From Limnoperna fortunei (Eukaryota; Mollusca; Bivalvia; Mytilida; Modiolidae), in NCBI GenBank assembly GCA_944474755.1, contig OX104114.1:79160623-79224622 (forward strand): DNA of 64,000 bases. The letters are read 5' to 3'. Below, one piece after another: positions 12,603 through 23,639 of this stretch. The position numbers were made by a program, and so were the translations under genes. The notes under the pieces are model-generated. The model did not search any database, had not been told where the DNA came from, and saw only the letters and a program-made list of their open reading frames with translations. The number at the start of each line of letters is the position of its first letter. The first letter of the stretch is position 1.

Positions 12603-13139
12603 TAACATGGCTTCAAGTAGGTCAGGCTATTCCGGATTGTTTCCAACGGACGGTATGTCGAGAGCGTTGGGTGTATCGCCCTGAAATACCAAAGGTTTAT
12701 GTGGGAAAACTTTCCAAAAAAATTCATCCAGGCTTTCAGTATACTTTTGCAAATGTATTGTTCCATTAACTGCACAAGTTTACCAACACTGTCAAATGTA
12801 ATACACCCCAAAAACATGACACTTCCGCAGGACCGGCAGTTTAATTATTCTTTTCACTAAGGCAAGATTCAAACCAATGTCCGCAGTATTTTCGCCAACT
12901 ATAACCTTTGTTGTTATTTTTAACACAAGTTAAAGTTTAGTCAGAACAAGCCGTCATCATAAAACGGTACATATCACTGATGAATAGTAATAGTTTCACT
13001 AACCGTAAATGATGCCTTCGTCCTGTCATTACATTTTCTCGGCCGTCTAACAACCATTTCTCCCACTGTATCAATCTCCATCTAATTTTACAATCAACTC
13101 TTTGGTTTCAGTACTCGACTCTTTACCACGGGGAGCCAT
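12603..13139 (-). pseudogene. Tc1/mariner-like transposase relic
   Basis: Reading the minus strand from 13139, the frame opens MAPRGKESSTETKELIVKLD, the usual start of a helix-turn-helix Tc1-type transposase. It then decays with stops and frameshifts. Recognisable later blocks are RPRKCNDRTKASFTVSETIT, then VMFLGCITFDSVGKLVQL (family VMVWGCI...VG.L), then LVFQGD in a shifted frame, where the second catalytic Asp should lie. The final Glu region is not found. The helix-turn-helix to catalytic linker is heavily damaged, so it cannot be active. No terminal inverted repeats were identified. Confidence 0.72.
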
Positions 13140-16100
13140 TTCACATAAGCAGACGATACGCAACGGTAGCACAGTAGCAATTGTTTTGGCTACAGTCGAA
13201 ACTACTAGCATTTCTTTGATCTGCATACCTTTCTTACATTCTTCAGCATCTACATGGGCTAGGAATTAATAATAATAAACTTTCATTTCACATAAAAAAA
13301 TATATGCCATATAATTCCGTGACCAATTCCTTTTTTCACTGGTTAGAACATTTTTAGACGCTACCACTTTTACATGCAATTTCTAATGCAGTGAATGTAA
13401 AAATACTAAGTTGTTTTGAAAAATTACCAAAATTTTATCTTGCAAGATCTGAGAAAAATTGTAAAACTTTATTCATGCTGCAGCTTGAAGACGAAAAATT
13501 GTTCACATGTAACCACTATTGGCCCAATCAGAACACAAAGCAGGTAATTCACTGTTGTACTTATTGTAGGTTACACAATCTGGTAACCTGTTACTGGTAC
13601 ACATTAACTACTGTTGGTTACAAAGCGCAATTATTTGCAATGCATTATGGTACCCCTTGCAATTAAGATCATTTGTGCGAAAAACCTCTAAAATTTATCT
13701 CCGGAAAACAGTTTTTCTTGTAAGTTTAAATGTACAACTTCATTATTAACAAAAAAGCACAGCTCCTGCAGCAAAAAGGACCGAAAATTTTGGTTGAAAT
13801 AATTAGATTTAAATGACACTGACAAAATGTTTAACCTCCCTCTTTAATCGTTTAAAGCTCAATTTTCCAGGCTCTTATAAAGTTCCTCCAAAATATCGAA
13901 CATTTTTATCAATAATGTTTATAATTTTTAATTTTGCTATTCTCAGAGCTCCAACAGCCAATCAGATGCCTCCGTGTATTTACTTCTGCATACTATCTTG
14001 CGAAAAAAAAATTCCCCGTGTCATGTAAACAAATAATAAGGCTTTTGTAACCTTTGTTGTATACCTAAATAAAAGAGCGACAACTGTTATTTCATTTCAT
14101 TTCCGGAAAGTTTATTAATAGACTAAAAGTTCCAACGAATATTTTGACCTAGCTGTGCATGCTGATGAAACATTAATGAATAATCAATGAGTAATTATTG
14201 TAAATAATGGTTTTGTTTACCTTTAACATGGCTTCGTCATTGTGTTTAATGTAACAGAAACAGTAGTTAATATTTTGGCGAAGTCGGAAAAACCAGTATT
14301 TCTGTGATTTGCATACCTTGCTTGTAATACACCCAATTTATTTGATGCAAGAGCTTACGGACAAAAACGCTGTACAAATGTAACCGTTTGACCTATAGTA
14401 TCACCTGTTGACATGTCAAAGGGTTATTGTATCAACATCAGAATAAGGAAACGTATCTTCAAGCCAACTGTGGTGAGTTACACGTATAAAACAACATTTG
14501 CTAGCGGATTAGTAACCTGATTCTATACGCACGATTCGTGTGGTTTCACTAACTATTGTGCTTTCTTCAGCATCAAAGCATAAAGAACTATCTATCCAAT
14601 ATCAACAAGAAGAATAAGTAAAGCATATGTTTTCTCACTTTTTAAAACAATATCCATCAAATACAATTACATGTATTTGATTGATTAAGCAACATTACAT
14701 TTATATTTAGGACGCTCGATTGAGTAAACAATTAATTTAAATGTAGTTAATATGATAGACCAGTGTGTAGCAAGTTCAATGTGCTGCGACAAGTGTAGGG
14801 ATTTGACTAGGAACTAAAGAGGCCACAACAAGGTTAAGATATACACTAAAAAGCGTATAAGGACAGAACACAGTTTTTAACTAAAACATCATTAGGAAAT
14901 AGTCATAAGACATATCTCTTCATGACAATTTTTTTTAAGCAAGCATGGTTGTGTCAATATTGTTAATTAAATCTAAATATGTTGAGACCTCTACACAAAA
15001 ACTACATGTTTTCTGTGTGCAGATCGGAATGATAAAATCTTATAAATCACTAAGTTTTAATTTTTATTTAACAAAAAATCCAAATCCACGTATTTCTATG
15101 TCCTGCCAACGAAAGTTGGGGATATAGATTTTCATTCTGTTTGTTCTTAATTAAATTTTTATTGCTAAACAATAATTCTTTGTCGTTGTAAACAGATGAG
15201 CTCGACAATTCTTCAAAATGGCAATATGAATCTCGAGAGAGATAACGACGAGTTAATGAAATAGCGTCTACTTAGGTACTGTTTTATTGCTCGTATCACT
15301 TGCGTACATCTATTTTTATGCGGTTCGGGTTACAACTGAGAGATAAGTTAAAGAAAACAGCAGTAATAGAACTTTCTAGTGTATCTGACTCATTACGTCC
15401 GCCCCATTTCTCTGGTAACAGAAAACATCCATATTGCCTCAAATGTCGCATATTTTAACGATTTTGTTTATACCAAATATACTTGTGTAATTAAAACTGA
15501 AGAATATTTTATCTGTTTTCAGCAAGAGGTGCTAAACTAATTTACCAAACTTAAAGCAATGACGTTTCAGTTGTTCCTGTATTGTTAACTTCTACTTTGG
15601 TTCTGTGGTAACAAAGTGAGTGAGGAATAAAGAGTCAATACCTGATTGGAATTAAGAGCAATTTTGAAAGACTAAAAGTTGTCGGCACAACATTTCCTAA
15701 ATGTAGATTTAAGTTGGCATCTGTACAATGAATAAAGTTGCCAACCAAAATCCACATTGATGAGATTGACTTATTCCTCAGTACGTAGAGAACAAAAGAA
15801 CTTTACATATATTAATAAGTGTTATAGTATGTATTGTATAAAAGAACTAAATAATAAAATAATAAATTTTGTATAAAAAACTAAATAAACATTCATAGAA
15901 TTTTATTTCAGAATTTTGATTGGTGATGGCAAGTGTTAATGCAAACTGTTTAAGGTTCAAATCTCTTCGACTTCAGCTTTGCAAATGATTTGATTAAAAT
16001 GGTCGAAACATATTACATCAACTAATGAATGTCTACGTTTACATCTACCTACTATTCAAGTCACCCTATCAAAAGTTTACAATTCTTTTGAAAGGACTGC

Positions 16101-16489
16101 TCCTAAATAAAATGGAATCATTGTTACTCTTATTCCAATTTTAAATTAATTTATTTCTGGACTTATACCTATGATATTATTATGAAGAACTGTTACTAGC
16201 ACCCCATTTTGATGTATACCATATCATATGGAATCTATAGTAAGAGCAATAAAAACGGGGCTTCAGAAATTACAATGACACTTGATTTCTCCAGGAGTGG
16301 CATAAATGAATGAGAATTCCAGACAATTAAAAAGACCTGATAGGAAACTAATCGTTTGGATCTCTTTTCAAATGTTGCAGTATTAAAATCTTTGTTTTTC
16401 GACAATCTACACGACAATCATATATAAACAGCTTATAATCGGCCTTACAGATTTTATAACGCTGCTTAAGAAAAACGGAATGAGACGAT
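13140..16489. other. no gene seen
   Basis: Besides the short dispersed motif at 15093, only AT-rich DNA with small random frames is visible (for example 13391-13666 and 13813-14028). Confidence 0.5.
15093..15140. repeat. fragment with TCTATGTCCTGCCAACGAAA motif
   Basis: TCTATGTCCTGCCAACGAAA followed by GTTGGGGATATAGA is internally palindromic and nearly repeated at 38198-38232 (GTTCCGCCAGCGAAAGTTGG then GGACATAGA). Both are short dispersed repeat ends of one family. Confidence 0.5.
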
Positions 16490-17440
16490 ACAAATATCTG
16501 GTAATTAGCCATGAAAGGACTTCTTTTGTCATCAATGACTACATCATATAATATAAACAATAAAGATGAAATATGGCAAATGTCAAATTCTTTGATTGAA
16601 GGCATGTTTGTCATGTTTGATGGACCTGTTTTTCAAACGTCTTTTGGTATTGCCATTGGTACAAATTGTGTTCCTTGCCTTGCCGACCTATTTTTGTTTT
16701 CTTTAGAGGCTGAGTTCCTTGCAGTCCTACTGAAGAAGAAAGAAAATACATTTTCCAGGCCTTTAATTTCACATTCCGGTATGTTGATGATGTTGTGTCT
16801 ATGAACAATGCTAAATCCTGTGACTATTTGCACTTAATCCACCTTGCGAGCTTAAAATTAAAGACTCAACAAATACATTTAGGCCGGGACCTTCTTTTAG
16901 AAATAGAATCGGAATAACAAGCTATGAACAAATTGATGAATTCAACTTTCAATTTTTTAACATTTAAAGTAGCTCTGGCGTATGGTGTACATTCAACTTA
17001 CTTGTATACGTTATATTAGATCCAAGATCGGTTTTCTTATATTCTAGACCTGTCACTGCTGTTGACACTAAGCTACTAAAACACGGGTTTGTTGTACCTA
17101 GGTTGATATTATTCCTTCAGAATTTCTATTTCCGTCACCATTACTTAATTAATTGTTATAGGAAATGCCTTTTTTACAATTTCCTGGACATGACAATGAG
17201 TAAATTGACGAGTGTGAATTAGAGGCAGATACTGCTTACTCATACGGAGAAACTGAGTGCACATGGTTTTAATGGGGTTCAGGTTACTCACATGTTTGTG
17301 TTTTGGTTTTTGTTTCTTGAGGAAAATGTTTGTCTAAACACGGATTTGAATCGTTCCTGGACTTATGTTTGTCTAAACACGGATTGGAAATCGTTCCTGG
17401 ACTTAAAACTCTTCGTTTTTCGATCGGTTTCCTTGCTATA
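16490..17440 (+). pseudogene. Penelope-like element reverse transcriptase relic, copy 1
   Basis: The frame from 16511 gives INNKDEIWQMSNSLIEGMFV, then FDGPVFQTSFGIAIGTNCVP and CLADLFLFSLEAEF, the G-I-x-x-GTN-P and LADLFL blocks of Penelope-like RTs. After a frameshift, FNFTFRYVDDVVSMNNAK follows, with the catalytic YVDD at 16780-16791. Further 3' the relic keeps only scattered blocks such as YFRHHYLIN near 17140. The non-coding trailer (TACTGCTTACTC, GGGGTTCAGGTTACTC) matches copy 2 at 21.6 kb. No GIY-YIG endonuclease is seen. The trailer contains a 39-bp tandem duplication (17327-17404). Only the catalytic core and part of the thumb region survive. Confidence 0.82.
17327..17404. repeat. 39-bp tandem duplication in the Penelope-like trailer
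   Basis: TGTTTGTCTAAACACGGATT followed by a GAATCGTTCCTGGACTTA-type end is present twice in a row (starts 17327 and 17366), differing by a small indel near the middle. Copies 2 and 3 of the family have only one unit here, so the duplication is specific to this copy. Confidence 0.75.
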
Positions 17441-17950
17441 TTTTATACATTATTTTTTTACAGAAAATATGATCATTAAATTTAATTTACAATTAAAGTA
17501 GAAAAAAAACAACAACAACAAATTGGGACATCTGTCGTTTTTTTATATGTCTTATATGGGTCCTTTAACTAACATTTCAAATGTGATAATTAAAAAAAAC
17601 ACATTTTTCAAAAAAATTTCAAGATTACAACTTTAAATCAAGATAAATTAGTTTAACTAAAGATAGATCTATTTTCCTAACACAACTAATTTGCACTTTC
17701 TTGTATGATGAATGGTAGACAAAAGAAACGTTCGTGGTTGAATTACAGATAAGAAAGAAATGTATACTAAAGTTTTTTTCAGATTCCTAAATTTAAATAG
17801 TATGTATTTTTTAGCAAAGAGATAGTGTTTATAATGAACATAATACAATGCATTTAAGAATGAAATAATTACTGAAACTTTCAAAGATTGAAATTTACAA
17901 CAGCATGGACTAATATAGAAATCAAGGCAATAGGAAAAAGGAGACAAATG

Positions 17951-18130
17951 TTTCAGAGTTATTTCCCCTACATTATAAGTATAGAAAAATACATGATACG
18001 TGTTCAGTAAATTAAATAATATTCTGCACTAGGTACATTATTTCAGAGTTATTTCCCCTACATTATAAGTATAGAAAAATACATGATACGTGTTCAGTAA
18101 ATTAAATAATAGTCTGCACTAGGTACATTA
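17951..18130. repeat. recent 90-bp tandem duplication
   Basis: Units 17951-18040 and 18041-18130 both run from TTTCAGAGTTATTTCCCCTA to AGGTACATTA and differ at one base (ATATTCTGC versus ATAGTCTGC). The unit has no open frame. Near identity in an otherwise heavily mutated region points to a young event. Confidence 0.92.
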
Positions 18131-19565
18131 AGACCCCTGCACCAAGATAATGCCCGAATCTATATAAGAGGTACTTAAAAGTTTCTTAACATTTAAATAT
18201 ATCTTACTAAAGTCAAAGTGCTCCGAAAATAAATCAGTCATGTTTTTTTCGGAGATTTACACAACGATTGTACTTTTTGTAATTTATTCATGATCTTTCT
18301 GTACATTATTTAAATAAATTTTTTTAATGATTTTAATAAATGGTACATGTGCACTGTCCTAGTTTTAATGTCTTTTTTGCAGTACAAGGGCGTCCACAGA
18401 ATGCAGGATTTAGAAAGGTGCCGTGTAGCTTAAGTGTCAATACTATTTATCGACTTTGTTACTTGTTGCTATTTGTGATAATACGTGGGGTTTTTACTTA
18501 TTATCCTTGAAATATCACCAAAAGTATCTTAATTTATCTTAAGCCTCTTAATTATTTGTATATAGGGGAAACTATTAACATCTTTTGCTGTAACTTAGGA
18601 ACCAAGTTTCGTTGAGTAATGAGAGACCCCTCAAAACGAGCGAAATAATTTCAGCAATATCACCTTAAATTTTCGGGGTGCCATGTCAGATAAAATTTTT
18701 CGCAAATTTAAAAACCCCGAAGTGTACTCAAGGAAACTCACAAACACCCATAAAATAGTCCAGAAATGCGCCTTGCACAATCAGCTGAAAAATAACCAAT
18801 ACATTTAACAAATTATATAAATAAATTTATTTATCAATTCTGTATGACACTGCTTTTTAAATACAGCTCTAATATCAAAATTCCATTGAATAATAAATCC
18901 ACTGCCTATGCTACAGCTCGGCGCAACCAAATATCAAAATAAGAACTAATTTCCTCTCCCTCAGTCAAAGGTCATTTACAGAGCCATTGTCAGTTAATTA
19001 AATAATTTAAAGGAAACTTCAAATTAAAAACTGAACAATTATTATAATGCATTTCATATTACGTTCCTTTTTTCTTATAAGGAAAATACATAACATTCAG
19101 TAAATATTCCTATTACAATATTATACTATAAAATATTATATAATGCTACTTTTTGAAGAAATGAAATTATTTAACCCGTTTGTTACCGAACGTAGTAATT
19201 TGAAGTTAAAACAAGTCTTTAAATATATTTTTAAACCATTGTACGTTTCATCATTTATTATTATCGTTGAACTTTACTTTATCATTAACTGAGAAACATT
19301 ACAAATATTAAAAGTTTAGAAAATGTTTATATTTTTATTGCTTGCTATCATTTCATCCAAAAATGGTGTTCAGTGTCTTTTATCACGACCTGTTTGAATA
19401 TTCAATAAAACAGATAACTTATAACCTACCCTAACATAAATTTTATAGCCATTTTGACAGGCAAATAGCTATAGCACTCAACGTATACCTCACTTCCTTA
19501 ATGAAAGAATGATTCTTGTAATTTTATCTTTGAAATTTTTGAAATGTGTATTATAATAACAAAAC
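18131..19565. other. no feature seen
   Basis: AT-rich sequence following the 90-bp duplication; no frames above 60 codons and no recognised repeat. Confidence 0.5.
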
Positions 19566-19630
19566 TTGAACCAAGTTTAGGACAGTGTTATACCTCATGG
19601 ATAATAATGAGGACACGAGGACTGTAGAAC
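19566..19630. repeat. copy 1 of a short dispersed repeat with GAGGACACGAGGACTG
   Basis: TTGAACCAAGTTTAGGACAG ... TGAGGACACGAGGACTGTA. Related copies occur at 22843-22907 and 28337-28384, all in the same orientation. The class is unknown. Confidence 0.5.
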
Positions 19631-20460
19631 ATTTTAAATTTGTAAACTTGGTTTCTTTATTAAAGATATCTAAAATCAATACCGTTTTAAATATATATCC
19701 CAAATGCTTTCTTTGTATTTTTGTACTGACTTTAAAAAAAGTCTTGCTATACGTACAAATAAAACGCCGACCTTTATCTTATGGTGCCAGAATTGCAGCG
19801 CGTGTTTATCAAGAATAGATTAGTTTTTGAAATATGGTATTTGATAGCAGAGTAGAATCTGAGACCACCAAATTGCGATTCATCTATATAAAAAATATTG
19901 GCTGACAGTTGATCAGCTAACTATCACATAACGCTCACACGTTTTTATAATTTGTTATCTTGAGAATTGTATGTACATGCGTTGTTACGTTAATAAAAAG
20001 TACGTATACACATTCGGAGTTATGTTTGTCTGGCAATATCACCTATAGGTCATGAATATTGCACTTAACAAATATCAAGGTTTAATTGTACAATTGTTAC
20101 CAAAAAAAACTTGAAAAAAGTTGGCATTTTACCATCACCGCGTGATACTATAAATGCACCAAGTCCTTTCTAAAGTTTTGTTTGATTTCGCCATATGTTC
20201 TGTATCTAATAAATACATAATTGTGTTGTCCATTGCGTCACTCATTTTTTTATGTGTTGGCGACATTTTATTAAATTGATAGTATTACTGCGCAACATTT
20301 CTTCTAATAATTTGTTAATCAAGCTGAAGAAAATGTTTATATGTATATATGAGCTAAAATAAAATGTGCATATCTATATGTATAATGTGATGTAACATCA
20401 AATAATAATAATTTCTTACCTTTGCATGTTTAATATATCCTTTAAACTTTAGATCGACCG

Positions 20461-20526
20461 TCAGCCTTTCTTCTTTTTTGTTGATGTTACAACATTTACG
20501 TTATATCTAATGCCACCATCAAACAC
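20461..20526 (-). other. possible terminal coding exon, minus strand
   Basis: On the minus strand a strong acceptor (TTGTTTCTGTTCTTCAG) precedes GTGTTTGATGGTGGCATTAG, which reads VFDGGIRYNVNVVTSTKKKK-G then TGA. Only one of three frames is open to this stop, and a donor-like AAAGGTAAGA lies about 40 bp beyond it. No partner exon was found. It could be a chance arrangement. Confidence 0.2.
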
Positions 20527-21624
20527 CTGAAGAACAGAAACAATGCTACCAAATAATGTTAGGAATTTCTTTGTGCAAAAAGACCTTGAACAATACACAA
20601 ATAAAATAAATACAAAAAATATAGTTATTTCCTCTATTTGATTAGTAGTAAAACTACTAGTAATACGAGCAATAAACAAGACAAACCCATATAAAACAAG
20701 TTTTAAGCTTAGGAAAAGTAAATACCCAGTGCAATAAAAGATTTATACACACATTCGAATAATTTTAAAACATAACATTGATTGGAGTTTGGTTATTGTT
20801 TAACTTAGTTGTTGTCTGAAAATAAAAGAACTTGAAAGGAAATATCAATTTACTGTTAAAGATAAGATATTTAGAATCTCAGTTTCGAAGCGAAATATCT
20901 TTTTTTTAAATAATAGTATGAATCTCCCTTCCACAGATCATATTTGTCAATTTAAATGTTTCGATCAATGTTCAGTTGAAGGCTGGGTTGTAATTTTTAA
21001 AACAATTTTAGAACCGAAACCTACTAAATCCAAAAATTAACTAGAAATTTTTTGTAAGCTACTCAAAGGGAAGTCATTCAAGAGAAACTTTGTATCAATT
21101 TGTCATATTTTAAATTATGATCTCATTTGATTTCTGTCGAGAAATTTTGTTTTGTTGTTATTCATTAAAGAACATTGTTTAGGCAACTGTTAATGCTAAC
21201 AACGAGATAGCTCGGCCTTCAATTCAAATGCTTCATGGAGTGATAATTGTATTTATTAAGCATTTTAATAAAATTATATTGACAATTGTTAATTTTGAAA
21301 AGTTGTATTTTAAATTTGAATCTTATCTTGAATTTAGGCTTTTATGCCTCTTTGTGATTGTTTCTATAAATCTTCTAAGATAAACCATATTGTATAGGCA
21401 TAATTACAATATGTCTGCAGTAGTGGTCGATGCCAAAATGTTGAAAACTTAAACATAAAGAATATGCAGAAAAAACTGCTAACCAACAATTATTTATGAA
21501 TGGCATTCAACAACTGCACTTATAGTAAGTAAATTGACTACTCGACTAAAAAGTATTATCCTTGATCCGAAGCTATTTGACTGTTAATTGTCTCAGGTAT
21601 AATGTAAAGTTTTAGATTTTCTTA

Positions 21625-22400
21625 TTTCCTATAAGACCCGCTGATGAAGAAAGAAACGACACTGGGCCAGAATTTAAATTTCACATTCTGCTATATTTAT
21701 GATATTTTGTTCCTCAACAATGCGACATTTTCATTCAATCTACCCTAAGCTTGAAATTAAAAACACCCCTAATACACTTCAGTTGGCTTCCTACTTAGAC
21801 CTACTTCAGAATATAGACTCGGGAAAACTAGAAACTAGACAACGACGAACGTGATGACTCAACTTTCAATTGTCAACTTCTGGCGTTCATCGATGACAAC
21901 ATTCCATATGCTCCATCGTATGGTGTATACATTTCAAATACTTTATTCTGTATCCTGCGATCGGTATTCCGATTTTCTAGACCACGTACTCCTGTTGACT
22001 AAACTACTACAAGGGTTTGTTGTAGCTATGTTGATGTTATCCTTTCAGAAGTTCTATGGTCGTCATCTTGACTTAATTGATCGTTAGGGAAAATCAATCT
22101 CAAAAATGTCGAACATTTTCGGTGAGTCATATAGTCTTTCATATTCCTTGATTTTACTCTTTCCTTGACATAACATTGAGTAACGCGATTGGTGTCTAAT
22201 AATAGGAGGCAGACACTGCTTACTCGTCCAGAGCACCTGAGAGCCCCCATGGTTTTTATTGGGTTTAGGTTACTTAATTTCTAGGGGTTTTTTGTTTTGT
22301 GGTTTTTTTTTGTTTTTGTTTTGTGCTGTATATTTTTGTCTGCATCCGCGATTTGCAATTGTCCCCAACTTTCAGCTCTTGTTCGGTCGATTACCTTGAC
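21625..22400 (+). pseudogene. Penelope-like element reverse transcriptase relic, copy 2
   Basis: Copy 2 has YIYDILFLNN where copy 1 has YVDDVVSMNN, so the first catalytic Asp is replaced by Tyr (21692-21703). A 237-bp frame (21851-22087) then preserves LSIVNFWRSS, MVYTFQILYSVSCDRYSDFL and FQKFYGRHLDLIDR, the C-terminal RT/thumb blocks that copy 1 has largely lost. The trailer GCAGACACTGCTTACTCGTC, CATGGTTTTTATTGGGTTTA and the TTTTGTTTTGT/TGTCTGCATCCGCGATTTGC stretch match copy 1 and the 59.5-kb fragment. Inactive. Confidence 0.82.
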
Positions 22401-22842
22401 ACTTTTCTTATAAGCAATAATTTCTATAAATTTTATTTAAAAACTCGATTAATTTATGTCAGCAGCGGAATTGTGACTAACGGACTAGAAGTTAGAAAAA
22501 CACATGCGTTGCATTTGCACATATCAAGGATACCATCCAGTTTATGTTTCGGGGTGTGTTCTGAATATGTGATTGAATTTATGACAAACACTGAAACTTG
22601 ACGATAGAGCAGAAGTACTTTAAGCGTTTTATTTTTGGCTTTTCTCAATCGGTTAGTGTCGGTTCGCATATAATTTTCTTTGCAAGAGCTGACTAATAAA
22701 CGCCCATAGATTGATAATTTATTGTCGATCAACAACACTCGACATTTAACCCAGTTCCTAGTACATACTATTTCAGTGGGTGTAAATCTTGGTTATGCTT
22801 CAAAGTTCTAGTAGAATTACAGAAGATTTATAGCTAACATTG

Positions 22843-22907
22843 AACCAAGTTTCTGACAAGGTAAAACTTCATCCGATATAATACAGGGACACGAGGACCG
22901 TACAGCA
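22843..22907. repeat. copy 2 of the GGACACGAGGAC repeat
   Basis: TTGAACCAAGTTTCTGACAA ... CAGGGACACGAGGACCGTA, the same layout as 19566. Confidence 0.5.
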
Positions 22908-23639
22908 AATAACATTTACTTTTTGTTGCGGGAGCTAACAAAAGCTATCGAAAATCGTATGTTTGTTCAAATAGTTCTCACAAGAGCCTTATTTTTTTTA
23001 AAAATGTAAGGGTAAATAAAACAATTGAGCTACGATCCCGCAGTTAATAAATTACAAGGCAAGAATAACAAATATAATACTTTTCTACCTGAATATAAAA
23101 AAATGACAATTCCAAAACCAGATGTGAATAAAGAGTTAATAGGTTTATATTAGTGCGTTATTGCTTACTTCAACATACGTTTAGCTGATCTCTTAAAGAT
23201 GTATGTCTGATGACTGGTTAATAGTAAATGTAATTATGTAAAATTTGTTTGCCATATCGACGTATATTCTGGAAAACGAGATACATGATACCGAGGTGCA
23301 TTAAGATAAAAAAACAAGGACTACCAACCCACACAAATAAGTTTCAAACACTCAAACACACACCACACAAACATCACGAACACCTCTAAACCACTGTTTT
23401 ATATCAGTTGTTCTGAAATAGCAATTCAAGTAATGTGTTCCGTCGCCATGTTACATGTATGCATGGTTAGAAATGTTTATTGTGCCTTTGATTTTAAGAT
23501 CGTTGGTAAAAAATTAGACCCAAAAAGTAAAAAAAGTGTTTTATGTCAATGATTTGACATCTGTCTTAAAAACAATAAATCTGCTTTTTATGAATACAGA
23601 AAATAAGACCACAGTCTGTACACATTGGTATTACAACTG

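Noticed and set aside
16235..16614. overlapping minus-strand frames near the Penelope-like relic
   Set aside because: They are antisense to, or just upstream of, the RT frame and carry no recognisable domain.
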